Shown here: piece after piece, positions 25,145-37,026 of the stretch
How positions within the stretch are numbered: the first letter of the stretch is position 1
How the letters are laid out: each line of letters starts with the position of its first letter
NCBI GenBank assembly: GCA_012861695.1
Contig: JAAOOA010000447.1
Location: 266,001-330,000 of the forward strand
Direction of reading: 5' to 3'
Length of the DNA: 64,000 nucleotides
DNA from: Trematomus loennbergii
Taxonomy: Eukaryota; Chordata; Actinopteri; Perciformes; Nototheniidae
Made by a program: the position numbers and the translations under genes
Notes under the pieces: model-generated
Told to the model about the DNA's origin: nothing
The model's input: the letters and a program-made list of their open reading frames with translations, nothing else
The model's database searches: none

Positions 25145-28106
25145 GGAAACTGAAGCAACTGGCAGATATATGGCTTCTTCAATCTGACTCTAACATCAAA
25201 AGACCAAAGAGGGCAGAGGTGAATTTCTTGCCTAATTTCCCACTGGGTGAAGATGGTACAAGCCTTGAGCGATTGAGACTCCAAATCGTAGATGAAGTTA
25301 CGAGGAGTGATAAAAACCTTCCCTTGAATGAAAAGTTAATGCAGACTACCTTTGCCCTGCGGCGCAATGAGATCATCAATGATGAGCTACCTGTTGGAGA
25401 GATCCTGGAACGCTGGCCTGCCTTGAAAATGGAGTCACAGGTGAAAATATTGTATTTATTACCACTATAATTATTTTGTGTGCCTTTGTCACTGATAACT
25501 TTGACATGTTTACTCAGATTTAGCATGTTATGTTTGTGTTTATCTCTGCTGCCTTCAGTCCACATGTACATTGTACTGTGAATTAAATAGTCATTTTATA
25601 TTTGGCAGATTTGTGCAGAGTTTCACAGGATAACAAACCTCAACCTGAAGAACCACTTCTATGCGGAGTTGGATAGACATGCCCCCCGTCTTCAGAGCCT
25701 GTTCAGGAAGAAGGCGGCAAGCAAAGGGAAGGTAGCTGAAGTTCTGAATCAGCTATTCGTCTCCTATGACCTCCAGGTGAGTCGGTTATGCCTCTTGGTG
25801 TTTTATTCTCATACTAGAGTGGATTATCTTTGTCAAAATGGTAATCTCTTCAGTCATGGAAGAGCCCTTTCTTGTGATATCAATTGTTGTGTGGCTATAC
25901 TGTTTAGCATCCAAAGTAAAACAAAGATATGTTCTCACACTCAAGGAGCAAGGTGACGTCCATGTCCGACGTGCTGCTGTCCTCCGTGCTCTGCATATCT
26001 GCATGAAGATGACTCCACGTTTCTGTGGCATGTAAGTCAGCATAATAACTGTTTTGAATGTATGTGACAGATCATCAAAAATATAGTTATCTTGTTACAT
26101 TGTTTCAGGAGCTCTATCGCAGGAAGACAATTATTTGAATTTTTATAGTGAAAAAAATAATAAATGATAGATTTAGTTAAAGTATGAACTGTCCTGGTGT
26201 CATCAAAGCTTGATTCTGTCACTGAGGTTATATTACTCAAACATTATCTCTTGTGTTGCTCACATCCCATTCAGGTTCTAGTTCCAAGTTTGAATATTGC
26301 CATAAGAATTGTAATTATTGTAAGGTACACAATGGATATGTTGAATATAATCCCTTTACTTCACTACTTTAGGATTTATTTGAAAGCTCTTTAGGTTTCA
26401 GTGTTAAAAATGGGCTCACGTGATTTAATAAAATATACAATTAAGAGAGGGCTTTCTTTCCTGCAGCATCAGTGTTCAATACAAAAGAATCTCTAGTGTT
26501 CCCCATATTTTTGTATGTGTAGTAGGGAGAGATTATACTGTAAATATATATTCAGTTGCCAGTTTATTAGGTACAACTAGCTAATAGTAACACAGTCTAA
26601 TACAGTGATACAATAAATCCTACCCTTATGAAGGTTATAAATGTTTTTTGTAGAAAGCATTTATGTCAACTGATTGGTTATTTTGGAGGCTGAAGTTTCT
26701 GGGGCTGTAACATTATGTTGTGCAATGCTAATAGGTGTTTCCTTAACCCTTTAACTGCCAGCGCCACCATTTGGTAGAGCACATTTTGTGTCTTGATATC
26801 TTGTTAAAAAGAAGTTGAACTCCATCTGATTCAGCCAGCTCTACCATCTGGTTGACGTGTTATGCACAAAACAACCTCTAGATGTCACTGTGGTTCGAAT
26901 AGAAAGCCCTTCAGCTAGCTTCCACTGAGAAAGTTGCAATGCTAAAAATCACTGCTGAAGAAATCACTATTTTTGGTCAACTTTTGTAAGGTAACCATAT
27001 CAATTTGACACATTTTAGTGTCAGAGCACTTACTGAACATATTTAGATAACTTGATGCACAAAAAAAGTTTTAACAAGGGTTAAAAATATGCTCAACCAA
27101 TCGGTGGAATTGGTTTTTATGGTAAACTAGCAATATGACTTTTTCAGAGTTTCAGAGATGTTTTCCAATAAAATATGGTAAATAAATGGCTAGATTCATG
27201 GCAATATTACTAATCTAGTACTGCCTTATGAGTCTGAGTGAAAGAGTGATAATCATTTATATAGCACCTTTCATGCATGGCATTCAGCCCAAAGTTGCAC
27301 ACAGATGAGCAAGTTAGGCCAACACAGGATGTAGACATTTGCTGTTAGGCCAGTGGTTTCTTGTTAGGCCAATTCAGCATCTACAGTAAGATGAGCAAGT
27401 CTTTTTTTACATTACTTTTTTCCATTTTCTTTTTTTTTACAATTATAATTATTATCTTTTATGAATATATCTGGTTGTATATATTGCTCATTTTCCATAA
27501 AAGAAACAAATGTATTTCAGTTTGTGTTTTATTTGATGCGTACAAATACTGTATATGATGATTCTTGAAAATGCACTTTTACCATAAAAGGCCAGCTCGA
27601 CCAGTTGGTAGAGGCTCATAAAAACAAAACTGTGGGGTCAGAAAAAAAAAATATAATTTGTGGCCCATTTGATAAAAAAATGCAAACAAAAATCATTTTA
27701 GGTTATTTGATGTGATATGTCACTGATGTATTTTTTAGAAAACAGATTTCTGAGATAGCCAAGGCAATTTGGGGTAATGGGTAACGTTTATCTGTTCTTG
27801 TCATCAGGTGGAGCAGTCTGATGATCCAGACATAGAGGACATCGCGGTCGGACTTCTCATGATCAGTGCCAGGTCAACAGATACCACGCTCTTCTGCCCA
27901 GAGAGGATCAGAGTTATCGAACTCCCCACACTGACGCATTCATCCTGCTTTTTGCACTGACCTTTGCCCTGCATCTGAGCTACCCAAAAGACTTGGCCAA
28001 CACTTTCGACTTCACCCAGAAAGTGTTGATGGGCCTGGATGAGGGGGACTTGAAGAACTTGAAGCCCAGGGTGTTGAGCCTGAAAAATGAGCTTTTGGCC
28101 GTGTAA
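25145..28106 (+). pseudogene. SAMD3-like fish gene, C-terminal exons
   Basis: Four spliced blocks are visible. Exon 25145-25440 (after TTCTCTTTAG; KRPKRAEVNFLPNFPLGEDG onward; ends before GTGAAA). Exon about 25608-25776 (ICAEFHRITNLNLKNHFYAE; ends before GTGAGT). Exon about 25944-26031 (EQGDVHVRRAAVLRALHIC; ends before GTAAGT). Last exon 27808-28106 (SDDPDIEDIAVGLLMIS; then, after a 1-bp shift near 27925, FALTFALHLSYPKDL; ends NELLAV-stop). The order and motifs (KRPKRxEVNFLP, late YPKDL block) resemble fish proteins annotated as SAMD3-like. Their function is not established, and no SAM domain or start exon is visible here. The gene lies inside the 21248-29346 element, downstream of one arm of the palindrome. 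It could be a captured host gene fragment or a gene carried by a transposon family. Confidence 0.6.
26548..26720 (+). repeat. Fragment of a common fish repeat
   Basis: Contains TTGCCAGTTTATTAGGTACA and CTAATACAGTGATACAATAA, words typical of a widespread fish dispersed repeat. It lies within the third intron of the SAMD3-like gene. The remaining intron (26721-27800) is AT-rich with no exon seen. Confidence 0.45.
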
Positions 28107-28134
28107 TACTACCAACAAAGTTGCACTTTAACAA

Positions 28135-28135
<1 letters not shown>

Positions 28136-28192
<57 letters not shown>

Positions 28193-28200
28193 CACACACA

Positions 28201-28282
<82 letters not shown>

Positions 28283-28318
28283 CACACACACACACACACA
28301 CACACAACCACACACACA

Positions 28319-28389
<71 letters not shown>

Positions 28390-28390
28390 A

Positions 28391-28437
<47 letters not shown>
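28136..28437 (+). repeat. (CA)n microsatellite, about 300 bp
   Basis: CA dinucleotides with scattered single-base interruptions. It begins about 30 bp after the stop of the SAMD3-like gene. Confidence 0.98.
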
Positions 28438-28439
<2 letters not shown>

Positions 28440-28679
28440 TTACTGTTCAGCTTCAAGTTGAAGGACTGTTTGTAGATGTTGTTTTATACTTTTATATGTA
28501 TTGGGTCTTTATGGTCCATGTGTTAAATTAATACGCAGAACTGTTCCTGAAAATTGTGTTCACTCATAAGTGATGGTTAAAATACACACAGATATTTCTC
28601 AAGGCCCGAGCACTGTTTTAAGGTATTTTTTAATTTAAAAGAGTTATTTGCTATAATGTGTATATATATATAATATAAT

Positions 28680-28714
<35 letters not shown>

Positions 28715-29240
28715 AATATATATTATGTGTATACAGTGTTAACACAAATTATTAGTTAAAAGAAACTTAATATATAATGTTTCTTTAACTTAAAAAACAA
28801 TATGTTTGTGTCCCTTGAAAATTACTACTAAATAGAACTCAATTGATAAGATTATACTTTAACTTATGTAAGGATAAATGTAATAAAGGGATCTACAAAC
28901 ATTACATTGGTGACCTACAGTGAGATGGGAACAGGCATGCGCTTAGGGCCCGCTTTCCAGACAGTTTCTGTGGGGTGACGCATTCTGAGGTGAGGCAGAG
29001 CTCATCTGTGCCTCACCTCACCCCACAGTAACTGGCTGGAGCGCGCTCACAAAATAAGTGCCCGCGCTAAATTAGTGCCCGTGCTCCAGCAAGTTACTGT
29101 GGGCTTACGAGAGGCAGAGCTCGTCCCTGCCTCACTTCTCATCGCTCCCGTAGCGGAGCTCGGCAAATTAGCTGAGTTTGACTATAAAAAGCGATTGGAA
29201 TCAAACAGAAATCACACTACAACACAGATCAGTGGAGACA
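28438..29240. other. AT-rich spacer and right subterminal part of the 8.1-kb element
   Basis: Includes an (AAT)n tract near 28685-28710 and, from 28930, GC-richer sequence with repeated GTGAGGCAGAGCTC words. No gene. Confidence 0.5.
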
Positions 29241-29790
29241 TTTTATTATTATTACTATTTAGTTTTTCATTAGTTGTTTTTCCGTTACATTGGAGTATGA
29301 CAGGTGAGGCTCTGCCTCCCCTGCCTCCCCTGACTGCACGTCGCTGCAAGTGACGTAACGACGATCCAAATGGCCCAATCCCCGGAGCTCCTCACACACA
29401 CACACTCAGCCTTATTTTTCTCAGCTGCAACTCCGCGGATTTCTCAGCCTGGACTCAGCCTGAGACAGCGGGACGCTGCGAGGCCCGGCCCGCTGCGTCC
29501 CGCTGTCTCAGGCCGTGTCCCGCCGTCCCGCAGACCCCACGCAGCAACCAGGAAAAGACACCAGTAACCCAGCTCACACTGTCCGCTCCTCACAGCAGCG
29601 AGCCGCACAACGTCCCGCCAACACGAGCTCCAACAAGCCGTTTAGGACAGAGAGTGAATACACATACTTACAGAGATGCTGTATGAGAAACCAATGTGAG
29701 TTTGGAACATTGAACAATGTAAATCTATTCTAGTAGACCTCAACTATGGAATTATGATCAGTAGAAATGGCCATGACATGGGACCTTTAA

Positions 29791-30767
29791 CTGATTGAGT
29801 TATGATGAAGATCATCAGCTGTCTTCCTCTTCTGTGTTTCTCCTCCAATAGTAAAGGATGCAGCACCAACTTCTCTCCACATATCAAACATACCGGTAAG
29901 CCAGCATCGTTTGCTGTGAAAGCAGATAACTCTGTCCATGCAGAATTAAACCCTCTGTGTTCCTCCCATACTTTTCTTTTCTTTGATTTACCCTAGTTCG
30001 CTCATCGAGCCGGGGGTCAGGTTATTCGCCTGCAAGAAAAGGCGCTGGCAGGATATGACGCATATTTGAGTTGACCTAATTAAAACCGTTTTTTTTAAAT
30101 GTTTATGTGTCACAGTATCACCTCAAAATACGAAACATTTTCAACCGTGCAACAAAATATAAATAGTCCTACAAATATTTGTATTTTATTTCCGTCTTAT
30201 TTCTGTCTAAGCTCAAGGGAGCCAGAGCAGAGGGCTTAAAGAGCCACATGCGGCTCGAGAGGCGCGGGTTGCGTAATGAGGAAGTAGGCGTGGTTAAATC
30301 TAAACTGGGTTGCAAAAACGATAGACGCCGGAGGCGGGCAGCGTCAGGTAAAAACAGTTCTTTAGCCTTCCCAAACCTGAGCCTCACGCGCCGCCTATAG
30401 CTGCTTCATAACGTTAGCTGATACAGTCATCTGGAAACAGCAGGCCAGTATTATGGATGTTTTACAGACAGGTTTCAGATAGTGGCGTTATTCTAAATGT
30501 GATATATGATTGTAATGTCACGTCACGGTTTGGGCCGATGCCCAGGATGCTAACTGCAGTTCACTTAACGCCCACTGACGTCGCTAATAACCAGGATTTC
30601 CTGAAGGTTACACAGAGAAGCTTTAACACAGACAACAACTGACTTTATCTCAAACCGCTTTTAGATGTTATTCTTACCCCCCATCAGCAGATTGAGGCTC
30701 CATTGAGCGGTCACTCTTTGAGGACAAACAGCGGGACTCAGGTCCAGGTCCAGGTCCAGGTCCAGGT
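29791..30767. other. No intact gene; fragments of old repeats
   Basis: 30225-30275 (AAAGAGCCACATGCGGCTCG) resembles the end of a vertebrate hAT (Charlie-like) element. 30680-30735 resembles the block near CGGTCGCTCTTTAGGGACAG in the 4.97-13.7 kb duplication. 30739-30767 is a (CAGGTC)n run. No exon with supported splice sites. Confidence 0.4.
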
Positions 30768-31130
30768 CTTTGTACTTCTACTCCACTACAGTTGAGAGGT
30801 AAATGGTGTACTTATACTCCACTACATTTATTAAATACCTTTAGTTACTTCACAGATGTGGATGAATGATGTGAAATATAATCAAGTGTTAAATCAGACT
30901 TTAGTTCCACCTGGAGTAAATCCACAAGCTACCCTGCAGTATACAAAGTCATTCAAACTAGCTGCACCTTTACCAGCTTTGAGAACACTTTCATGATCAA
31001 TCATTATAAAACATATCATATATATTATTCTGAAATGGACCAATCTGCACAATGACTACTTTTACTGTCGCTACTTTAACTATATTTTGATGATAATACT
31101 TTTCTACTTTTACAGTTCTTTGTATCACAA
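30768..31130 (+). repeat. Dispersed repeat shared with 42885-43215
   Basis: Over 300 bp (ACTTCTACTCCACTACAG through GTCGCTACTTTAACTATAT) are nearly identical in the two places. The distal copy is nested in the hAT at 42316-43851. Confidence 0.85.
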
Positions 31131-31386
31131 CTTCTGTTTCCAATATTTATAAATGTTACCCTTTATTATTAATCTAGTTTAATGGCATGCTCTTGTACTC
31201 CTATCTCTGTTTACTATAGTTTTTAATGTGTTTTATTAAACAGTGTTCCTGTGAATGAGGCTGAGGGGATGTGTCGCCCTCTGGTGGTAGAGGGAGGAAC
31301 TTTCTCTTTATTTAATCCTGTATAATGTATTTTCACATTATGGGTTTCTTTAATTACTAATGTTTAAATGTCTCAGTGAATATGGC

Positions 31387-31600
<214 letters not shown>

Positions 31601-32208
31601 GACAGCAAGTCATCAGATGAAATAGAGGGTCTCTGTGTGGAGTTATTATCTGAGTAATGATTGATAATAATAATAATAATAATTATAGTTATTGTGTACA
31701 GGTTCAGCTGAGGTAAAAACAGGAAGAGGGTTAAAGTCTGTCTCTGAATTTACTCTAAAGTCTGAAGTAACTAAAGTCACAAAGAGTTGTTCTTATTCTC
31801 TGAGCAATGATTGATAAGAGTTGTCTCTAAAAGCTCTAAAGTCACAAAGAGTTACAAACCTTAGAGAGAAGCAGAAGGTGCGACACGAGGAGCACGAAGT
31901 GAAACTTAACAGCAAACAGGAAGCACTTCAAAACCAGGGGATGTGTCGCCCTCTGGTGGCAGAGGGAGAACTTTTCTTCATTTATTCATTTTATATACTT
32001 TTAATTATTCCACCTAATATTTAGCATTCTAACAAATTAATCAAATTATGTTCTTTTATTTATTCCTCTTCATAATTCAACATTTATTTAAATAATTCAT
32101 TTATTCCTCTTTTGTTTCCACTTGTATTTTTGATTTGACCATATTTCTTTAAATACTTTGCTGGTCATGTGACGAGGAACAACCAATCACAGCTCAGTGA
32201 ATATGGCG

Positions 32209-32363
<155 letters not shown>

Positions 32364-32879
32364 ACAGTAGTATGGACAGCAAGTCATCAGATGAAATAGA
32401 GGGTCTCTGTGTGGAGTTATTATCTGAGTAATGATTGATAATAATAATAATAATAATTATAGTTATTGTGTACAGGTTCAGCTGAGGTAAAAACAGGAAG
32501 AGGGTTAAAGTCTGTCTCTGAATTTACTCTAAAGTCTGAAGTAACTAAAGTCACAAAGAGTTGTTCTTATTCTCTGAGCAATGATTGATAAGAGTTGTCT
32601 CTAAAAGCTCTAAAGTCACAAAGAGTTACAAACCTTAGAGAGAAGCAGAAGGTGCGACACGAGGAGCACGAAGTGAAACTTAACAGCAAACAGGAAGCAC
32701 TTCAAAACGAGGGGATGTGTCGCCCTCTGGTGGCAGAGGAGGAACTTTCTCTTCATTTATTCCTGGATGTATTTTCACATTATTGTTTTCTTTAATTACT
32801 AATGTTTACATTTCCACATATATTATTTATTTATTTTCTAATTTTAGTATTTAAACATTGATTTGTATTTTTAAATTAT

Positions 32880-33995
32880 TCAAAGTCAAAGTCAGCTTTA
32901 TTGTCAATAATTCTACAGTGTACATCCAGAAATATCGAAATATGGTTTCCCTCAGTCCTACAGTGTGACATGTATACATCAAACAAAACAAAGGGCCTAG
33001 ATAACCATGGTATACATTAAACAAAACAAAGGGCCTAGATAACCGGGGTATACAGTTTAAAATGTTAATAATATAATTTAAGTGTTCAAAGTACAGTTTC
33101 AGTGCAGTAGCAGCGGAGATGGGCAGAAAAGTGAGTTAGGGGGTTAGAGTCCAGGACCATTTGGGGCAGGGGAGAAAGGTCGGAGGCAGGGTGGAGAGTT
33201 CAGGGGAGAGATGTCAGAGGGCGGAAGAGATGGAGGGAGGGAGGGGAGAGAGTTCAGGGGAGAGATGTCAGAGAGGGGGAGAGATGTCAGAGGGAGGGAG
33301 GGGAGAGAGTTCAGCATCCTGACCGCCTGGTGGAGGAAGCTGTTCCCCAGCCTGGAGGTGCGCGAGCTGAGGCTGAGGAACCTTCTTCCTGAAGGCAGGA
33401 GGCTGGAGAGGCTGTTGGAGGGGTGGGTGGAGTCACCCACAATGCTGAGTGCTTTGCGGGTGAGGCGGGTGTTGGAGGGGTGGGTGGAGTCACCCACAAT
33501 GCTGAGTGCTTTGCGGGTGAGGCGGGTGTTGTATAGTCCTGTAGTGAGGGTAGTGAGGCGGGTGTTGTATATGTCCTGTAGTGAGGCGGGTGTTGTATAT
33601 GTCCTGTAGTGAGGCGGGTGTTGTATATGTCCTGTAGTGAGGCGGGTGTTGTATATGTCCTGTAGTGAGGGGAGTGAGGCGGGTGTTGTATATGTCCTGG
33701 AGTGAGGCGGGTGTTGTATATGTCCTGGAGTGAGGCGGGTGTTGTATATGTCCTGTAGTGATGGGAGTGAGGCACCGATGATCCTCTGGGCAGAGTTCAC
33801 TATGCGCTGCAGGCTCTTGCGGTTGGAGGCGGTGCAGCTTCGAACCACAGCGTGATGCAGCTGCTGAGGATGCTCTCGGTGGCGCCTCGGTAGAAGGACA
33901 GCATGATGGGGGGTGATGCTCCGGCTCGCTTGAGCTTCCGGATGAAGTACAGGTGCTGCTGGGCTTTCCTCGCTAGAGCGGTGGTGTTGTTTTTC
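32880..33995 (-). mobile_element. 5'-truncated LINE fragment (RT C-terminal end)
   Basis: On the minus strand from about 33990 the frame reads ARKAQQHLYFIRKLKRAG, ATESILSSCITLWF, KSLQRIVNSAQRIIGASLPS, then KALSIVGDSTHPSN and LLPSGRRF. This is the C-terminal tail of a LINE polymerase widespread in fish. The 3' end carries TCAGCTTTATTGTCAATAA (plus strand about 32890). The segment encoding SLQDIYNTRLT and KALSIVGDSTHPSN has expanded into minisatellites, so it is dead. Confidence 0.75.
33414..33770 (+). repeat. Minisatellites inside the LINE fragment (57-bp x2; 28-bp x8)
   Basis: A 57-bp unit starting GTTGGAGGGGTGGG repeats at 33414 and 33471. A unit starting GAGGCGGGTGTTGTATA repeats at 33519, 33555, 33582, 33611, 33639, 33675, 33703 and 33731 (mostly 28 bp). 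Confidence 0.93.
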
Positions 33996-34192
33996 CACCT
34001 AATATTTAGCATTCTAACAAATTAATCAAATTATGTTCTTTTATTTATTCCTCTTCATAATTCAACATTTATTTAAATAATTCATTTATTCCTCTTTTGT
34101 TTCCACTTGTATTTTTGATTTGACAATTTTTCTTTAAATACTTTGCTGGTCATGTGACGAGGAACAACCAATCACAGCTCAGTGAATATGGC

Positions 34193-34405
<213 letters not shown>

Positions 34406-34754
34406 GTAGTATGGACAGCAAGTCATCAGATGAAATAGAGGGTCTCTGTGTGGAGTTATTATCTGAGTAATGATTGATAATAATAATAATAATAATTATA
34501 GTTATTGTGTACAGGTTCAGCTGAGGTAAAAACAGGAAGAGGGTTAAAGTCTGTCTCTGAATTTACTCTAAAGTCTGAAGTAACTAAAGTCACAAAGAGT
34601 TGTTCTTATTCTCTGAGCAATGATTGATAAGAGTTGTCTCTAAAAGCTCTAAAGTCACAAAGAGTTACAAACCTTAGAGAGAAGCAGAAGGTGCGACACG
34701 AGGAGCACGAAGTGAAACTTAACAGCAAACAGGAAGCACTTCAAAACGAGTCAG

Positions 34755-35262
34755 ATGGGCTGCAGGTCTATTAACTGTGATGGCTGCCAGAATGGTGGGC
34801 GTTGTGTCGAGTCACCCGGGGTCCCCCTGCGCTGCGAGTGCCAGGCCGGATTCAGCGGAACCCATTGTGAGAAAGAACAGAGGTGTCCATGGACCTGCCA
34901 GAACGGAGGAACCTGCATCAAAGACCCAACCAACCCATACCATTACAAATGCCAGTGTCCAATGTACGTCACTGGACAATACTGCGAGAACAAACCACTC
35001 GTAACACGCACACCAATCTGCCCCTATCCGGAGTGTGCGGGGCATCGAGGGGATAGCGTGTGTGACGGTCATTGTAACAACCATGAATGTCATGAATGTC
35101 AGTGGGACGGAGGCGACTGCTCGCTCAACTGGCCGCAGCCTTGGGAAAACTGCACCGCCAGTATTCCCTGCTGGGATCTCTTCAAGAATGGAAATTGTGA
35201 GAAGGCGTGCAACAACGCCGGGTGCCTTTTGACGGCTTTGATTGCATGGAAACCACACCTAC
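34755..35262 (+). CDS. notch3: notch3 exon: last two EGF repeats and LNR-A/LNR-B
   Basis: The first visible exon of a Notch receptor 3' half. It encodes an EGF repeat (CQNGGRCVESPG, CECQAGFSGTHC), a second EGF (CPWTCQNGGTC, CQCPMYVTGQYC), then LNR-A (CPYPECAGHRGDSVCDGHC; WDGGDCSLNWPQPW) and LNR-B (CWDLFKNGNCEKACNNAGC). LNR repeats clamp the receptor shut until ligand pulls. RGD-type spacing in LNR-A and the preceding EGF match Notch3 better than Notch1 or Notch2. A T is missing in the CLFDGFDC codons (about 35228), shifting the frame. No GT donor follows the exon end near 35262, where unrelated AT-rich sequence begins. Upstream EGF exons are absent: the triplicated repeat abuts within a few bases. 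Confidence 0.85.
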
Positions 35263-35752
35263 CCTATATATTTAATTTTTTCAGAAGATATCTTTATCAT
35301 AGATTGTGCATAGATTATGTATCATTTACACAAGTTTTACATTGATCATCATGGTTTCCAAACACGATGAAACAATGTCCCAAAAAGGGAAAATTGAAAT
35401 ATGTACATACACATACATTGTCCTAATATACACACGAACATACACAGGAAATAAAATATGAATAAAATAATACATAAAGTCATTAATGCCCTCCCCCCAA
35501 AATAACTCAGCCATCATTACTTGGCCTAGGAAGAACAGTCCAAAAAATATTGGATATTCTAGGTCCGACATATTGGAGAAATAAAGACCACCATCGTACA
35601 ATATACCACTTTTGCCTCCTAGACCAGTATGTAAAATATTCCATGGGTAAAAGGCCAAAGAATATTTTATTTTGCCATTGCTGTTGCTTAAAAAAAAGTC
35701 CCAAATACTTTAAAGCCAGATCACCAAACATCATTCTTCTGTCTATTTTCAG
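35263..35752. other. Intron-like AT-rich sequence, probably an inserted retroelement piece
   Basis: It replaces the expected donor after LNR-B. On the minus strand about 35510-35700 reads [21 protein letters not shown] sequence that resembles a LINE reading frame, but the match is weak. It ends in a good acceptor (TCTATTTTCAG). Confidence 0.4.
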
Positions 35753-36012
35753 GTATGACAAGTACTGTGCAGACCACTTTGGGAACAGCGTCTGTGACAA
35801 GAGCTGCCACACGGAGGCCTGCGGCTGGGACGGCCTAGACTGCTCGGCTGACCTTCCCCTAAAGATGTGTTTGGAACGCTGGTCATCGTGGTCCGCCTGC
35901 AGCCCAAGGAGCTGCTCGGAGACCTGAAGGGTTTCCTGTGGTCCCTGGGAGCCGTGCTGCACACCAACCTGCGAGTGAAGCTGGACGATAAGAGGCAGCC
36001 GATGGTGTACGC
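35753..36012 (+). CDS. notch3: notch3 exon, 5' part: LNR-C and start of HD domain
   Basis: Encodes [18 protein letters not shown] and [15 protein letters not shown] (LNR-C). After a missing base near 35868 come [19 protein letters not shown] and [20 protein letters not shown], the N-terminal half of the heterodimerisation domain. The exon is cut at GTGTACGC by the hAT at 36013-37637 and resumes at 37638-37645 with the same eight bases. Confidence 0.88.
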
Positions 36013-36186
36013 CAGGGGTACTCAAATACAAATCTTAAAGGTCCAAAAAAATGGTTTCAATAAGACAAAGGTCCGTTTATTACGATCTTTTAAACAATTG
36101 CAACAAGATTCTTAACACGAGGTTGCAAAAACAAAAATAATCTGTATGCAGCAGTTTTCATTGTTATTGTGTCTGTGCTTGATCCC

Positions 36187-36604
36187 TCAGAGTCGCAGTG
36201 TGAGAGCTGCACAGTTATGAATAAAGGACCCTCTTTCATTCAGCATTGCCATTATTGCTTTATAAATGTCTTGCCCCCTTGTGTGTCCACTGAGGTTCAT
36301 CAGGCCCAACACATCTTCAACAAACTCCCCCTTTGCCTCATCATAAAAACTCACAAACACCAGCAACTGAGCATTGTCAGTGGTGTCAGTGGACTCATCC
36401 ACAGCTAAGGAAATGCACTGTGCATTTTCTATTCCATCACAAAGCTGATTAATCAAATCACCAGCCAGTATTATGTTCTTCTGGTTGCTGTGGAATCTGA
36501 GAGGGGGCTTTGCTTGATTTGACCTGTTATTTCCTCTTTGTGTTTGCCTTCAAACATGGTCTCCATCACTTCAGTCATGCATTCTTTTATACTTCAGTTA
36601 TTAT
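36187..36604 (-). pseudogene. hAT transposase fragment, catalytic start block
   Basis: Minus-strand reading gives GKHKEEITGQIKQSPL, then AGDLINQLCDGIENAQCISL, AVDESTDTTDNAQLLVFVSF (first catalytic Asp of the hAT core) and LNLSGHTRGQDIYKA-type sequence. This is similar to transposases of the SCAND3/GTF2IRD2-associated group. It breaks off after about 130 residues. Confidence 0.8.
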
Positions 36605-36828
36605 CCAGTGGAATGTCCTTACCTACTGGCCTAGTTCAATCAAAGTGGTTACTTTCTGTTGGTGGGCAGTGTAGTTTTACACACCGTCTAATTTTACTTT
36701 CTCAGGACTTAAAACTGTTTTTTGGGGGCAGACCCCACAAAGAAAAATATATATTTACACACGTAAGGTCATCATCTTAACAGTTTTGTATGCTCATCCG
36801 TGAGCAGAGCATCAAGTTGACATGTCTA

Positions 36829-37026
36829 TTACAGCTGAATGCAGCGATTACCATCTTGTTCAGCAAAACGCCTCAACTTATTAAGATCAACAGCTTTAGA
36901 GCGTTTTGATTCAATGCTGAGTACAGACAAACTTGACAGTCTCTTCTCTGTCATTGTAGACCGCAAATACCTCATTCCTTCAGTACTTGTGTCCAAATGC
37001 TTCTCGTTTTGCGCCGTACCGTTCAA
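36829..37026 (-). pseudogene. hAT transposase fragment, C-terminal block
   Basis: The minus-strand frame includes EGMRYLRSTMTEKRLSSLSV and LSIESKRSKAVDL, then a short tail, as at the end of hAT transposases. On the minus strand it lies upstream of the catalytic fragment, so the gene order is rearranged. Confidence 0.65.

Larger units (their letters stand above)
21248..29346 (+). mobile_element. 8.1-kb hAT-like element inserted in the TTAA element
   Basis: Perfect 8-bp target duplication CAAGTGAC at 21240-21247 and 29347-29354. Inverted termini are CAGTGACGTGCGGTGAGG and the inverse of CAGCGACGTGCAGTCAGG. Subterminal GTGAGGCAGAGCTC-like words occur at about 28990-29130. No transposase of its own family was recognised. 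Instead it contains a small hAT, a palindrome with its own insertion, exons of a SAMD3-like gene and a CA tract. Confidence 0.82.
21041..29786 (+). mobile_element. TTAA-class DNA element (Kolobok/piggyBac type) hosting a nest
   Basis: TTAA target at 21037-21040 and 29787-29790. Termini are AGGTCCCATGTCATG and the inverse of AGGTCCCATGTCATG at 29772-29786 (perfect over 15 bp). Without the 8.1-kb insert (21248-29346) and its target repeat the element would be about 640 bp, so it was non-autonomous. The remaining body is 21041-21247 plus 29347-29786. Confidence 0.88.

Noticed and set aside
33144..33998. 284-codon minus-strand protein
   Set aside because: It is a composite of a LINE polymerase tail and a minisatellite read through in one frame, not a gene.
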